Shown piece by piece: positions 39,005 to 50,039 of a stretch of DNA of 64,000 nt. A program made the translations under genes and the position numbers. Source of the DNA: Onthophagus taurus. Lineage: Eukaryota > Arthropoda > Insecta > Coleoptera > Scarabaeidae. Position 1 is the stretch's first letter. Every line of letters begins with the position of its first letter. Under the pieces are notes generated by a model. It saw nothing but the letters and a program-made list of their open reading frames with translations, was not told where the DNA came from and searched no databases. The stretch covers positions 7,571,501 to 7,635,500 of the forward strand of contig NC_091971.1 of the NCBI RefSeq assembly GCF_036711975.1. The letters are read 5' to 3'.

Positions 39005-41170
39005 TCACACACTAATCATTTACGCTGTTTTATTACCGTTCTTTTTTATCCATGCGTGACGGTAACTCTACCAGAAATTGCCCTCTTTCCACAACGCGAA
39101 GGGTGGGTATCGATGATTTATTTTTATCGTATACGCCGCTCTGCCGCCTTCTGCAGACCCCGAAACGTTTCCAATCTAACCGGTTGACGTTGGTCGTCGA
39201 TGGACATTGGTAATAAAACGAATTTATACCTTCGATATTATTGATGCGTTGAAAGGTATCTTCTTGATTTATACAGGCCGCATTGTATGTTGAACTCTGC
39301 CCACACAATTCTCAAATCAAAGCTTTTCTGGGATATGAAGTTAAATGACGCGAATATTTTTTCAATTATTATTTATGCTGCTTATTTTCGAAACGTATCA
39401 AGATTATAGACCACGCAAAGGGCGTTGGTAGATGTAAACGACTGCCAAATAAATATTAATGCGAACGGTGATTTATGCCGTATATCCGACAGAGTTCTAT
39501 ATAAATCAACATAATTACCATTAATATCATTTCAATTGTAATTAATTTTCTCTTCGACTAACGAATACAAAGAAAACGAAATTAATAACAAGCACAAACG
39601 GGTAGCGGTGTGGCTGTATAATGTATAATTTAAATTTCGTAGTCATCCACAATGGGTGTGGTAAAGGGGACCATACACGTGCCGACAGCCCCCTGCTGCT
39701 AAGTCAAAGACTCATAACAACGCACCGAATCATAACGAACATAACCCATTGTATTATTATCTAGGAGTCGAATTCATATGAATATTTTTAAATACATCAT
39801 ATAACCGCAGTTGTTTACTTTGTATAAATAGTATTATATCTTTATATCAAGAAACCCACTAGAAACGTCATTAATCCTATTCTTTAGAAAAGAAAGATCT
39901 CTTCTAAAAATGATCCGAGAAGGAGATAAAAGAATAAGATAAGAAACGATAAGGAGTGGTTCATTACTCATATAGAAACTTGTCAAGTGCAAAAGTTAGA
40001 TGTCGACACAAGAGACGACCCTTCAGGGACCTATAAGCATAAATGGGGTTGTAAACTAACGCTCGTTGGGTCAGAGGAGACCGAAGGATAATTACAGCAA
40101 TCGCTGTTTGAATAAATGACATCAAATTACCGATTGTGAAGCTATGTGTAATAACAGATAAAATAAGGTTTAGACTTTAGAGATAAAACTTTTCTAATAA
40201 ACTGTAATGGTTTGTTTTTATAGGTTCGATTGTGTTTGACGATTCTTTGTTCTCCGCACTAATTTAACCAAACGTTAATAAAAATTTCTTTTTTCTATAT
40301 TAAGTTCGTCTAGATCGGCGTGTGTAAGTATAAACAATTTAGAAACTTTTGTTATAAAACAAAAACTGAGCTTACAACCAATTTTTATTCATTTAATTAT
40401 AATTATTCGTTGCAAAAAAGAGATAGGAATTTTGTTAGCACCGCATTCATACCTCGTTTTGATATGGTAGCGAGATTACAGGTGAATAACAGAATGCATA
40501 CTAGGGCGAAAAGGGTCTTTTAAGGTATTAAATTCCCAGATAACATCTTGAACAAACGTAAAGGTTAAACCAATTTCTTTTATTACGTGATAGGGACGAA
40601 GGAAATGCTGACAAACAAAATTAAATGATCTTTTTTCTACAAGAAACACGCCAAGTCTCGTTAATGCCTGCGAAGCAATCAAAATAAACGCGAAAGAAAC
40701 GTCCTCTAATTTGATAATTCACATTAATGAAAACGATGTAATTTTATAAGCGAAGTACATTTGATCCAATTTTAACTTATTTTAATTAATATAAATAATA
40801 ACTGTAGTATTTAGAGTATTTTCTTCTATCACAATCCGTCGGTACCCGTAAAATAAAGTAAACGAATAGCAGATACGATCATAGAAACTTGGACGGAGAG
40901 TATCGATATATACGAACGGCAGGTTCAGCGAAATTGCCAATTCACATTCGATGGCATATGGATACAGATAAAAGGGAAGTAACATTACGAAAACTTTATA
41001 AACGTTACAGTTATGGGGTAAGTTTTATGCGAACCGTTCTTTGAACCTTTATCAGAATTTCTTGTCGTTCATTATCTTGTCGGACAGGAACTCGACTATT
41101 ATTTAAATATTTTGCGTTTTAATTTTTTTGGGCCATGTTTCTACGAATTTTATCACCACCATTAGTTTTT
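39005..41170. other. Gene-poor stretch upstream of the astacin gene
   Basis: No gene recognised. The 91-aa minus frame at 39033-39308 and smaller frames match nothing I know. The part nearest 41170 is the probable upstream regulatory region of the astacin gene. Confidence 0.45.
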
Positions 41171-41175
41171 TGAGC

Positions 41176-41213
41176 TATATAAAGTCACGCTGGAAACGAC
41201 TTAACCATCAGTT
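41176..41213 (+). promoter_or_regulatory. Astacin core promoter: TATA box and TCAGTT initiator
   Basis: TATATAAA at 41176-41183 and TCAGTT at 41208-41213 (A at 41210 as the start) are about 32 bp apart, the textbook arthropod arrangement. They predict a 30-nt leader before the ATG at 41240. TATA-type promoters are common on inducible or tissue-restricted insect genes such as secreted proteases. Confidence 0.8.
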
Positions 41214-41239
41214 GTCTACATCAACTACTAACAACAACG

Positions 41240-42109
41240 ATGTATTTCATTCGCATTATTTTCGCAGTTACCTTAATCACTTTTGCAACTTCTGCAACCG
41301 AAAAGGATTCCATCAACATCACTCATTATGGAACGAGTATTTTTGGGGTACCCAAAGAAGAAGTGGGAAAAATGGTAAACGAATGGACGATTGATTCTAA
41401 TATTAACCCAGAAGAAGTAGGGGGATATTTAGAAGGTGATATCTTGGTTCCAACGAAAGGTAGAAATGGACTTGTTGCGTTTAGTGCTAAATGGGAAGGA
41501 TCCGTGGTTCCATATGTAATTGAGGGACCTTATACTATGAAAGATGAAGAAATGATTCAAAATGCAATAAAGCAATATCACGATAATACTTGCATAAGGT
41601 AAATAAACAAATTTATTAAGAATTTAATTAAACGTTTTTTTCTTAGATTTAGAAGAAAACAACCCGATGATACTGATTACATTCGTATAATCAACACAAA
41701 AACTGGATGTTGGTCTAGCGTGGGTCGTATTGGAGGTGCTCAAGAAGTCAATTTACAAAGTCCAGGTTGCTTATCAACCGTTGGAACTCCAATTCACGAA
41801 CTTATGCACGCCTTGGGTTTTCATCATGAACACACGAGATATGAAAGAGACGATTTCGTTAAAATTATGTGGAATAACATAGGGAAAGGTCACGAAAATA
41901 ATTTCCAAAAAGTTCCAAAAGATACAACGAGCGGATTTGGAGTCGATTATGATTATGAATCGGTTATGCATTACTCAGCTTATGCGTTCAGCATTAATCA
42001 AAAACCAACCATTGTTACCAATAAACCTAAGGCTCAAATTGGACAAAGAAAAGGATTCAGCGTTGGAGATATTAGAAAAATAAGATCTATGTATAATTGT
42101 ACCGTTTAA
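41240..42109 (+). CDS. Secreted astacin-family zinc metalloprotease, 2 exons
   Basis: Exons 41240-41598 and 41647-42109 join to 273 aa. An N-terminal hydrophobic signal peptide (FIRIIFAVTLITFATSA) is followed by a propeptide with YLEGDI, matching the FxGD 'aspartate switch' that keeps astacins inactive. The mature domain begins near AKWEGSVVPYVI. The zinc site is HELMHALGFHHEHTRYERD (about 170-188), with the three His ligands and catalytic Glu, and the Met-turn is SVMHY. Four cysteines (TCIRF, GCWSS, GCLST and YNCTV) fit the two conserved disulfides. There is no C-terminal EGF, CUB or ShK domain, so this is a minimal astacin, in insects often a gut digestive enzyme. All catalytic residues are present; the substrate is unknown. 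Confidence 0.96.
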
Positions 42110-42184
42110 TTGATGAATTATTTAAAAATAATATTCGAGATATTTTAAAAATAATTTAAGTAATATTCCATGGTAATATGTGTG

Positions 42185-42190
42185 AATAAA
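42185..42190 (+). terminator. Poly(A) signal AATAAA
   Basis: Canonical hexamer 76 bp after the astacin stop codon, giving a short 3' UTR. Confidence 0.6.
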
Positions 42191-42199
42191 TAATAATAA

Positions 42200-42900
42200 C
42201 AGCAAGTTTATTTCTGTAATTTTCATTATTTTCCGTGAAAACAGTGTATAAATTGCATAGATTCAGTCTCATACGGGCCACACTTTGCAATTTAAATACA
42301 AACAGGGGTATATAAACTGTTATTGTTCGAGGAAATCTATAGCTGGCGATATTATCGCAAACTCCCCATTTAGCAGTGAATTTCCTATACCTGTATTTCA
42401 GCCGGCGCAGTCGTGAAACTAGTTCCGGCAATTAATGGGGGACGCTATTTGCGCACGGCTATATGTAATGAATATATCATAGCATTGTTTTGGCCGCGAC
42501 GATGCCCAACAGCCAAAACAAACAACATAAAGAAACACTATAAATTACAACTGCGCGAGGATCCCAACGATGGTCAGAGGATACATTGGACCCCTACGTT
42601 AATAACGAATTTTGGTCGACCGAGTGTGGAGATAAAGCAATGGAATCAGCAAATACGTAGCGCAGTTCGTTGTGCTTAATTTATAAACTCCGCGATTACG
42701 TGTTCAATCATCGTGCGAGTGATAGCGGACTGGAAATTTATTATGGATCTGCAGCGGGTTAAATTACCACTGTTTCGAGAAACGTATACAATAGAACGTT
42801 TCGATAAATCCAAACATCATTAGGAGCATCAACTGCAATTTGCGTTAGATACACTAACGCCGTAGATGCTATATTTACGTAATTAAATCAAAAATTACTA
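42200..42900. other. Intergenic, nothing recognised
   Basis: Short frames on both strands (42156-42431 minus and 42413-42679 plus) have no recognisable domain and overlap each other. Confidence 0.4.
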
Positions 42901-42904
42901 CATT

Positions 42905-43058
42905 ACTTGAACTAAAACTAACATTAGCATTATCACTAGAACTAACATTAAACCTAGAACGAGAAATATTCGGGTGATTCTTTTCGAATCTTTCTAGTTC
43001 TAAGTCTAGTGTTAGTTCTAGTGATAGTGCTAGTGTTAGTTTCTAGTTTTAATTCAAT
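42905..43058. repeat. CTAG palindromic repeat, ~150-bp inverted repeat
   Basis: The left arm contains GAACTAAAACTAACATTAGC and TCACTAGAACTAACATTAAA. The right arm contains TTCTAAGTCTAGTGTTAG, TAGTGATAGTGCTAGTGTTA and TCTAGTTTTAATTC. They pair as a long imperfect hairpin with ATTCG...CGAAT at the loop. The outer edges (TTGAACTAAAAC and TTTTAATTCAA) match those of the other copies. The GGTTTAGCC stem seen elsewhere is missing or degraded. Confidence 0.75.
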
Positions 43059-43059
43059 T

Positions 43060-46005
43060 ATTACCGTCCGTATAACTCTATATACTTTTTTAAAACTTTT
43101 CATTTGTTAGATATAACAAAATAAAGTTTCAGTATTCAAATTAGTCCATATGCTTAAATAGCATCTGAAATTGCAAAGGATCTCGGAGTCCCAAGCTATT
43201 CAAAAAGCAACAAGGTCGTACATCAAAAAAACTTAGAGAACGTTCCTCGGAGGATGTAATTTACATTTTGCTGCAATATATTTTCACTTCCTTGGTGTAA
43301 TAAACATCCTCCTACAACCAAAAGAGAGCAAATTGAAAGTGTTTTTTTTTCTCCTTGTTATATTACCGCGGAGAGGCTTGCAGCTTACTTGCAACTACCT
43401 CGAACGAGAGTGTATAGTCCTTTCGGGAAATCCACCGCGTTTGGGGAGAAATAAAGAAACGGGATTCTTTTCACACGTATTTCGATCAATTTTATTAAAT
43501 TTTTTTTGAAGCGTAAAGTTCACTTCCGATGCCCTCGTTAGTAACCCATCGTAAAATTTTGCATAGTCAGTAATCATCGCAATTCGTTTAACAAGCAAAC
43601 TTTGAAAGCGCAATATTCCCAGACTTAAGTAACCGTGATACAGGGGTGACCACCCCTTGTTTAATTTCACTCCTCCCGTCACTGGCACGTGCTCAACGCC
43701 ACCTAGCAATTAGTTCCATTATGATTTCTTTGCCACCGCTGGCAAAAGTGTCCCACAAGGCTCGTTCGTTTCTATCGTTACGGTGAATTGATGCGTATTT
43801 CTACGGATTCAATCAACCGTTATTATCTGGGGTTACAAGTATGAATCATTTAAATGGTCTAAAAGTCTTTCTAAAACTTTATATCTACATCATATTGATT
43901 TTAACAATAATGACCTTTATTCCGAGCTAAAATAATTGAAAACCACCAACAAATTTTCTTCGCCTTGTTTATTTATATCCTATATGTGCTCCTTCTAGAC
44001 CCTTCCGCTCCATGTTCCCCGTCATTGACCAAGTCACGCGAATCGTCGGAAATATAGCACCTGGGCTCTATGGGGCCACAATACACCTCTCTGGAAATAC
44101 TACTTCTTACACATTGCGCGCGACTTATTTTATTCTTTACGCCTTCACACAAGGCGGCTTGCTTATAGGTAAGGTGAGAATTTTCCCATTTCGTCGGGGT
44201 TTCAGAGAACATAAAACCTTTCCACGTTATTTAGTGGATCACCTCGTGGTCGAAAACGTACTACAAGTACGTTATTTACGATGAAAGACTTCCTATCCGT
44301 ATAACACCTTAACGAACTCTTTCATCACTAATTCTCGAAAAACTAATATAAATAAAATACATTTGTTTTAAATAATTGTTTATATTTTTGTATTAGAACC
44401 TCTGTTTAATTTAGAACCTCTGGAATTAGAAGAAGAACCACCAGCAAAGCGAAAACCTCTGCGTGGGACGGGGCAGGTGTGAATCCCCACACGTTACCGA
44501 TGATTTAATCTCGCCTTAAGTGTGGTCCAGCACGACGAGGTGGAGGGCTGTAATGAGCATTTTGCGACCACATGCACTAACCTACTTTACAAGCTGAGCA
44601 CAAGCACTTGTAACACCTCATTACTATTTAGCAGAAGGTTGCATTTGTGAGCTTGTATAGGAGTTGCAAATTCACTATTCTTGTAAACAAATTTTTAATT
44701 TCTAAACAAATTTATTCGGAAATTGATGAATTGAAGAGAATTTAAGTTTGAAATAGAAATTTAGAGTATTTCTTTAAGAAAAGAAAGACGATGTAAAGTA
44801 ATTGAAAAGGTTTCCGTTGTCCTATATATCGAAAATGTGTCGGATATTTATTTATCTACGGTGATGCGGTCTGGGTGCATCGCGGGAGAAGCATTGAATA
44901 ACGTCCGAAAATCCTGAAGTGCACGTACAGGCTCAAGGAGGCTTTACTGTATTATCTTGGGAAATTAGAAAACGGAATCAGATTTGCTTTCCGGAAAATC
45001 CGAGACGTCTTATTGTCGTTTCTTTTGCGCTTGTCCCAGACGTGCACTTCTATATCCGAGTAAATTACGTTGGCTGGTGCAACATTTGCGACCACCGCCG
45101 CCGGTAGATACAGGAGAAAGAGTTGACAAAGAAACTGGTTGTCTACATCGCAGTGCTAATGTAATTTACGACTTTGTTTCGAGATAGCGGTAAAGCCTTT
45201 CTGTACGGGACGGAATTTACTGAATTGTGATGGGTATATTTCGTACTTTTTTATTATAAAATGTTAATACAACTTGATGAGGAATGCATCATGGAGCATG
45301 TAACATGGAATTACACTCGTGCCGTTTTAGTAAGCTGATATAAGCTTAAGTTTTCTTTTTCACAGCAAGGATAAACAACGCGCCAGCCCAATTTCACTAA
45401 TTTAAGTGTACCTAATTGAAATTTACTGTTGGACGAAACGCAAGCAGAAACTTAAACACGTAAACCAGTCTAAATACGTTAACCGAGGCAAGTCTACCTA
45501 CGGCTATAAATTAAATTATCTCTCATATGGCAGAAAGCACGTTTGGACGCGTGTATGTGCAACTGAAAATAAATTTTATCTTGAAAGATATATATATGTA
45601 AAAGCACGTCGCGTTTACTAGATAAACTGGCTGTTATCTGTACGTCATAAATTCGCATACATTTGTTTTTAAAAAAACCATACGTTACTTTGATTTGTGG
45701 GAAAAACTATACCAAAAACTAAATTGAAAAAATTAAAAATAGGAAGTGAACGAATTTCTATTCCAATTTCGATTTTCCATTCAGGGAGTTATTAAATTGA
45801 CGCTCCGAATTTTTTTCAAGTATTTTATCTGCACTTGGGGTGTGGACCCCACAATGCTGAATCTCCCTCCTATTGTTCGGCAAATCTAATGAATTGCCGG
45901 CTCATTGTTACACGCTCCAACTGCATGCAGGAAGTAACGGGAGGGGTGTGAGGTCTTGTTACAATTGCGGATGAAGGGGGCGTCTAGACAGGGTATTGGA
46001 AGATA
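43060..46005. other. Intergenic, nothing firmly recognised
   Basis: No gene assigned. An isolated exon-like segment at 44415-44476 has a plausible acceptor (TTTAATTTAG) and donor (CAG|GTGTGA) and encodes an acidic-then-basic stretch (LELEEEPPAKRKPLRG), but there is no partner exon. Other frames are short and unremarkable. Confidence 0.35.
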
Positions 46006-46007
46006 AG

Positions 46008-46237
46008 CGGTTCTAAAAGAATGGGGTTACAGGAAACTCAAAGAAGACAATGAGTACACTTACAAAATACTTCTAATACCTGAAAAAAAAACAGTTAGAT
46101 TAAGATGAATCAATAAAGTCAAAAGAGTGATCTCACGTGAGTACCTCATTTGAAAATTGTATCCCGGTGGCTTAAGAAGGGATTACGAAAGAAAATTAAA
46201 GGCCAAATAAAGTCTTGAGGAAGGTTTTGAGACGGCG
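46008..46237. repeat. Direct repeat copy A (5' part), interrupted by the Transib element
   Basis: Begins CGGTTCTAAAAGAATGGGG and ends TTTTGAGACGGCG. It continues on the far side of the Transib at 49140-49166 (CGGCGTGTGACCTGTAATCC). Together these match copy B at 49793-50036 with scattered changes and a small indel. Confidence 0.85.
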
Positions 46238-49139
46238 CACATACGTAGATTTTAAAGATTTGGGCGGCCAAACATATTTTATGGTGTTTTTTGGTTAAAC
46301 ATACGATATATAATGTAAAAAAAAAACGTTATTAAAAAACAAATCATTATTTTCATAGTTACACATTTTTTTTGGCAAGAAATAGCAATTTTTAGGGCAA
46401 GTACAAAAAATACATGAAAAAATACTTTTTACCTATTATAACGTAAAAATATCATGCACTAAATATAAAATAACATAATTATAACTAAATAACATCGTCT
46501 TTATCTTCGGACCATTCTTCCATCAGAGAGCTGATGGAAGAATGGTTTGGTTCGGCAGACATCAATAGTGCTATTGTTTCAGGGAGGAATGCTATGCGTG
46601 AAGGTTTCTGTATTTCTCTCATGCAGCTAATTAGGGGGTCTGAACTTAAGAAAAGTCTATTAAATACATCTAAATTACATTCCTCTCTCGAAAACTTTCT
46701 AGCGAAGTTAAGCCGATACGATCGGAAGTGTTTGTTTCGGGCTTCTGCTGCCTCTTCCGATAGCTGGCCAATAGGAAGTAGGGAATTTTGAATTATTTGT
46801 CCACCATGCATCAATATTGTATGCATGGTCGGAGTCATTGGGTGCCACCCATACAGTTCTATATACAATTTTGCGGTATCATATGCATATTCATCATATT
46901 TTACTTTGTCAATTTTGTGACCACTTGATATTGTTTCTAATAGAACCTTCAATCTATAGATCAGTTCAAAGCTAATCCCTGTGATCTCAGCAGCTAATTC
47001 TGGGTTTGCAAAGAATCTCCTGCTAGTGTTGCCATCATTGGTATTGCCAAAGTTAGCCTTTAGCATATCAATGAGTAGTCCGGTTTCATTACGAAACTTC
47101 TCTTGGATTTCGGACTTTCGTTGTGCTTCCAATGCCTTTTCTTCTTCAGTTTTCCTTTCTCTATATTTCTTAACCGGTAATTTGTACGCTAGATGGATTA
47201 TGCTTTCAAAAAGCCGAATTCTAGCGTGTAATACAGACAAGCCGAATTCTAAAACAGAAGGATTTACAATGCTCCTTTTGTTCAAATCATTGAAGCTCTT
47301 CGAGGTAGCTCCACAGATGTAGCACTGAGAGGTTGATTTAGTATTTGTGGCAGCGTTACACACCTTTCCGTCGACCATTGTCATTTTTAGTGTGTGCCGG
47401 AATATAAATTCCTTGTCTTGTAACGTGACATTGGTGTTATTCAGCAACTTTGCAGAATCCTTCACGTAATTTATCTCGTCTTTCGTTACGTCTATAGACT
47501 CTTTCAAATACCGGAATCGGATAGGACGACAAAATCGCGGAGAGGATGGCGTTGGATTTTTCCAAATTATTTTACTGCCTTCTTTTCCACAAACAATGCG
47601 CAAAGGTACAAGAAAACTCATAAACATATTTCCATCACATTCGGTCTCATTGTTAAAATTTTGTTTAAACCTGGATTGTTGAGAGCCATCACAACCCCAT
47701 TTACAAATAATTATTAGCGATTTCCTTTCTTCTTTGCTAAGTGTAATTAGCACCTCTTCTAGAAAAATTGATAAGCGTTTCACAGTAAGGTCCATTAGGC
47801 ATTGTAAGTTGCTTTCTGCACAGGTAGCCGTAATCCTTAGGGATTCTTTTGGCGGATAACATTCTTCTTTCGCCTTTAACAAAAGGTCATAGCAAGGGTA
47901 ATGTTTTGGGTTTGTTGCCCTTATTATTTCGTATTGCCGTCTAGTAAGGTCGACTTCCACGAACATCCGAAGTGCTTGCAGAGGTGTTAGCGGAAGTATC
48001 TCGTCATTCACTTTAGAGTAGGCTCTTCTATATTTACTAGCTCATGTTGGAGAGTTTGTGATATCTTTTAGAACTTTCGAGGCATCTCTGTGTCCACTAG
48101 TTTGCAAACCCGATTGTGCAGCTTGCACAATGATTTCGTCGTCTAAAGAGGCGCGAACTTTTTCAGTTTTCCTTCGCTTGCTTCGGTCACTTAACTCTCC
48201 AAAAGGTTTGGGAGGTCGACCTTGTGGGGAAGGCGATTTTCTTGGGATTTCGAACGTTCCCTCTAACCAAGATTGGTTGTTTTTAAGAAAAACACGTTCG
48301 TGTTTGTTGGCTTTCAACCATCTTTGTTTGATTTGTGATTTTACATAAGAAAATCTTTGCTTCAAACACTTTTTACCGTCTTCAGTTTCTCCATAACGAA
48401 GTATAAGATGATTTTCATAAAAATCGAGTTTTTCACTTAAAGTTGGTAAATTTTGCGCTTGTATTTGATTAAACAAATATTTTCGAGTCACCATTTTAGT
48501 ACCCGAGGCACTAAACTGACCTAATATAAAAATAAAGTTGATTTAATATCAAAAAGCACAAATATGACATTTTGCTTTCTTTCGACTCAATAGTTTAAAC
48601 TGCTCTTAAATTGAAAAAGCGCGGCTTTCCGCGGCTAAATTTTTTGTCAATATATAGCTTAATATGTTAAATGTGGAGTACGAAATAAATTAGTACAAGG
48701 ACGAACACTGAAGTACTTTAAAAGACCTTTTGAAAATTAATTAATACAAAAAAATAATATTTAACAGTGTCATTTTTGACAGTTAAAAAATTTATAAAGG
48801 AATATTAAAATTACGTAAATACATAAGTATCGAAAAATATTGTTCCTTACCTGAATTATCGCAATCCATCATTGTCACTTAAAAACAATCTGAATGAAAA
48901 TAATGATGCACTTTAGAAAAGTTGCAAGTTTGCAAACGCCGAGAACAGATAAGTACACGTTAAGTAACTATCGAATTCCGACTACCTGACAATTAACTAT
49001 CGCGCATCGATGAGGGGTGGGAGGGGTGTCATATTATTCCTAGAAGTGTGTACTAACTCAAGTAATTGTTAATTTAATGATATACTGTTTTTTAAAAATT
49101 GACTTTTGGCCGCTTAAATCTGTAAAATCTATGTATGTG
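46238..49139 (-). mobile_element. Transib DNA transposon (RAG1-like transposase) with TIRs and CGGCG target duplication
   Basis: 2,902 bp. The left end reads CACATACGTAGATTTTA, then AAGATTTGGGCGGCCAAA. The inverted right end reads CACATACATAGATTTTA, then CAGATTTAAGCGGCCAAA, with about 4 mismatches over about 35 bp. CGGCG occurs at 46233-46237 and again at 49140-49144; a 5-bp, GC-rich CGNCG-type target duplication is the known signature of Transib elements, and ends starting CAC recall the RAG recombination-signal heptamer. The empty site is visible in direct-repeat copy B, where AGGAG (50010-50014) stands at the same place. The element holds one transposase gene, interrupted by a single stop. 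Confidence 0.93.
46485..48494 (-). pseudogene. Transib/RAG1-like transposase, one in-frame TGA
   Basis: One frame of 670 codons runs from ATG at 48494 to the stop at 46485, broken only by a TGA at 48044-48042. The ten codons between it and the 508-codon downstream frame are open, so no frameshift is involved. RAG1-core landmarks are in order: KWGCDGS, with the first catalytic Asp as in RAG1 CDG; CRPIRF; the zinc pair CYIC; then H-x4-H in MHTILMHGGQII; then SEEAAEARNKHFR, where the Glu four residues before Lys aligns with the RAG1 catalytic Glu in NESGNK. The second catalytic Asp I could not place with confidence. The TGA may be a nonsense mutation, a sequence error or (least likely) read-through. 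Confidence 0.9.
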
Positions 49140-49166
49140 CGGCGTGTGACCTGTAATCCTTTTTAA
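49140..49166. repeat. Direct repeat copy A (3' part)
   Basis: CGGCG, the Transib target duplication, followed by TGTGACCTGTAATCCTTTTT, the end of copy A split by the Transib insertion. Copy B has TGTGACCTGTAATCCTGTTT at 50015-50034. Confidence 0.8.
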
Positions 49167-49177
49167 TCTGTATGAAA

Positions 49178-49792
49178 TTAACCACGAAGCGGAAGGTCTT
49201 CATCTTCAAGAATCGATGAAAACGTCGACAGAATCCGGGATCTTGTGCGTGCAGACTCAATGACAGTCCGAATGATTGGGAAAGAGTTGAAATGACTCAC
49301 ACCACCGTTCATCAGATTTTGACCAATCAATTGGGGATGAGAAAAATCTACGCATTTCCAAAAAACCTTTCGCAAAACCAAAAAGACATCAGGAAGGCAA
49401 GGTGGCTTGATTTTTTGGAATCGATTGAAAATGATCCCCATTTTCTGGAACATGTTATTATTGGAGACGAGCCTTGGGTGATTGAGTACAATCCGGAAAC
49501 CAAGCGCCAGAGCATGGAGTGGCACACTTCAACCTCTCCAAGGCTCAAAAAAGCAAGAATTAGCAAGTCGAAGATCAAATGCATGCTGATTTGTTTTTTC
49601 GATATCCTGGGAATCGTCCACAAACAGTTTGTGCCTCAAGGCCAAACAGTCAATCAATACTTTTACCGAGAGGTTCTTGAAAAACTTCGAAAAAAAACTG
49701 GGTGTTGCATCACGATGCGCCTTGTCACATAGCAATTTCAATAAACGAGTTTTTGGCCAGTAAAAGCATTCCTGTGACTCAGCCTCCTTATT
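49178..49792 (+). pseudogene. Mariner transposase fragment (N-terminal HTH to second catalytic region)
   Basis: Starts about GRSSSSRIDENVDRIRDL, read as SSRIDENVDRIRDLVRADSM across a frame change, then THTTVHQILTNQLGMRKIYA (helix-turn-helix), then VIIGDEPWVIEYNPETKRQS, which normally reads TGDETW, then GQTVNQYFYREVLEKL. It ends HHDAPCHIAISINEFLA, then PVTQPPYS in a shifted frame, where it stops abruptly at direct-repeat copy B. Single-base losses break the frame near 49695-49740, and the last part and both termini are missing. Same mariner subfamily as the fragment at 395-830. Dead. Confidence 0.87.
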
Positions 49793-50036
49793 CGGTTCTA
49801 AAAGAATGGGGTTACAGGAAACTCAAAGAAGACGATGAGTACACTTACAAAATAAAAAAATTATTAGATTAAAATGAATCAATAAAGTCAAAAGATTTTA
49901 AACGTAATCCCACGTGAGTTCCTCATTTGAAAATTGTATCCGGGTGGCTTGGGAAGGGATTACGGAAGAAAATTAAAGGCCAAACAAAGTCCTGAGGAGG
50001 GTTTTGAGAAGGAGTGTGACCTGTAATCCTGTTTAA
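49793..50036. repeat. Direct repeat copy B (uninterrupted)
   Basis: Matches copy A (46008-46237 plus 49140-49166) from CGGTTCTAAAAGAATGGGG to TGTGACCTGTAATCC. It keeps the pre-insertion sequence GAGAAGGAGTGTGACC where copy A holds the Transib. The repeats flank the mariner fragment. Confidence 0.85.
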
Positions 50037-50039
50037 CAC

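Noticed and set aside
46981..47322. 113-codon plus-strand open frame
   Set aside because: Antisense shadow of the Transib transposase.
46008..50036. Direct repeats flanking the mariner/Transib region as LTRs of a retrotransposon
   Set aside because: They lack TG...CA ends, a primer-binding site and a polypurine tract, and no retrotransposon coding lies between them.
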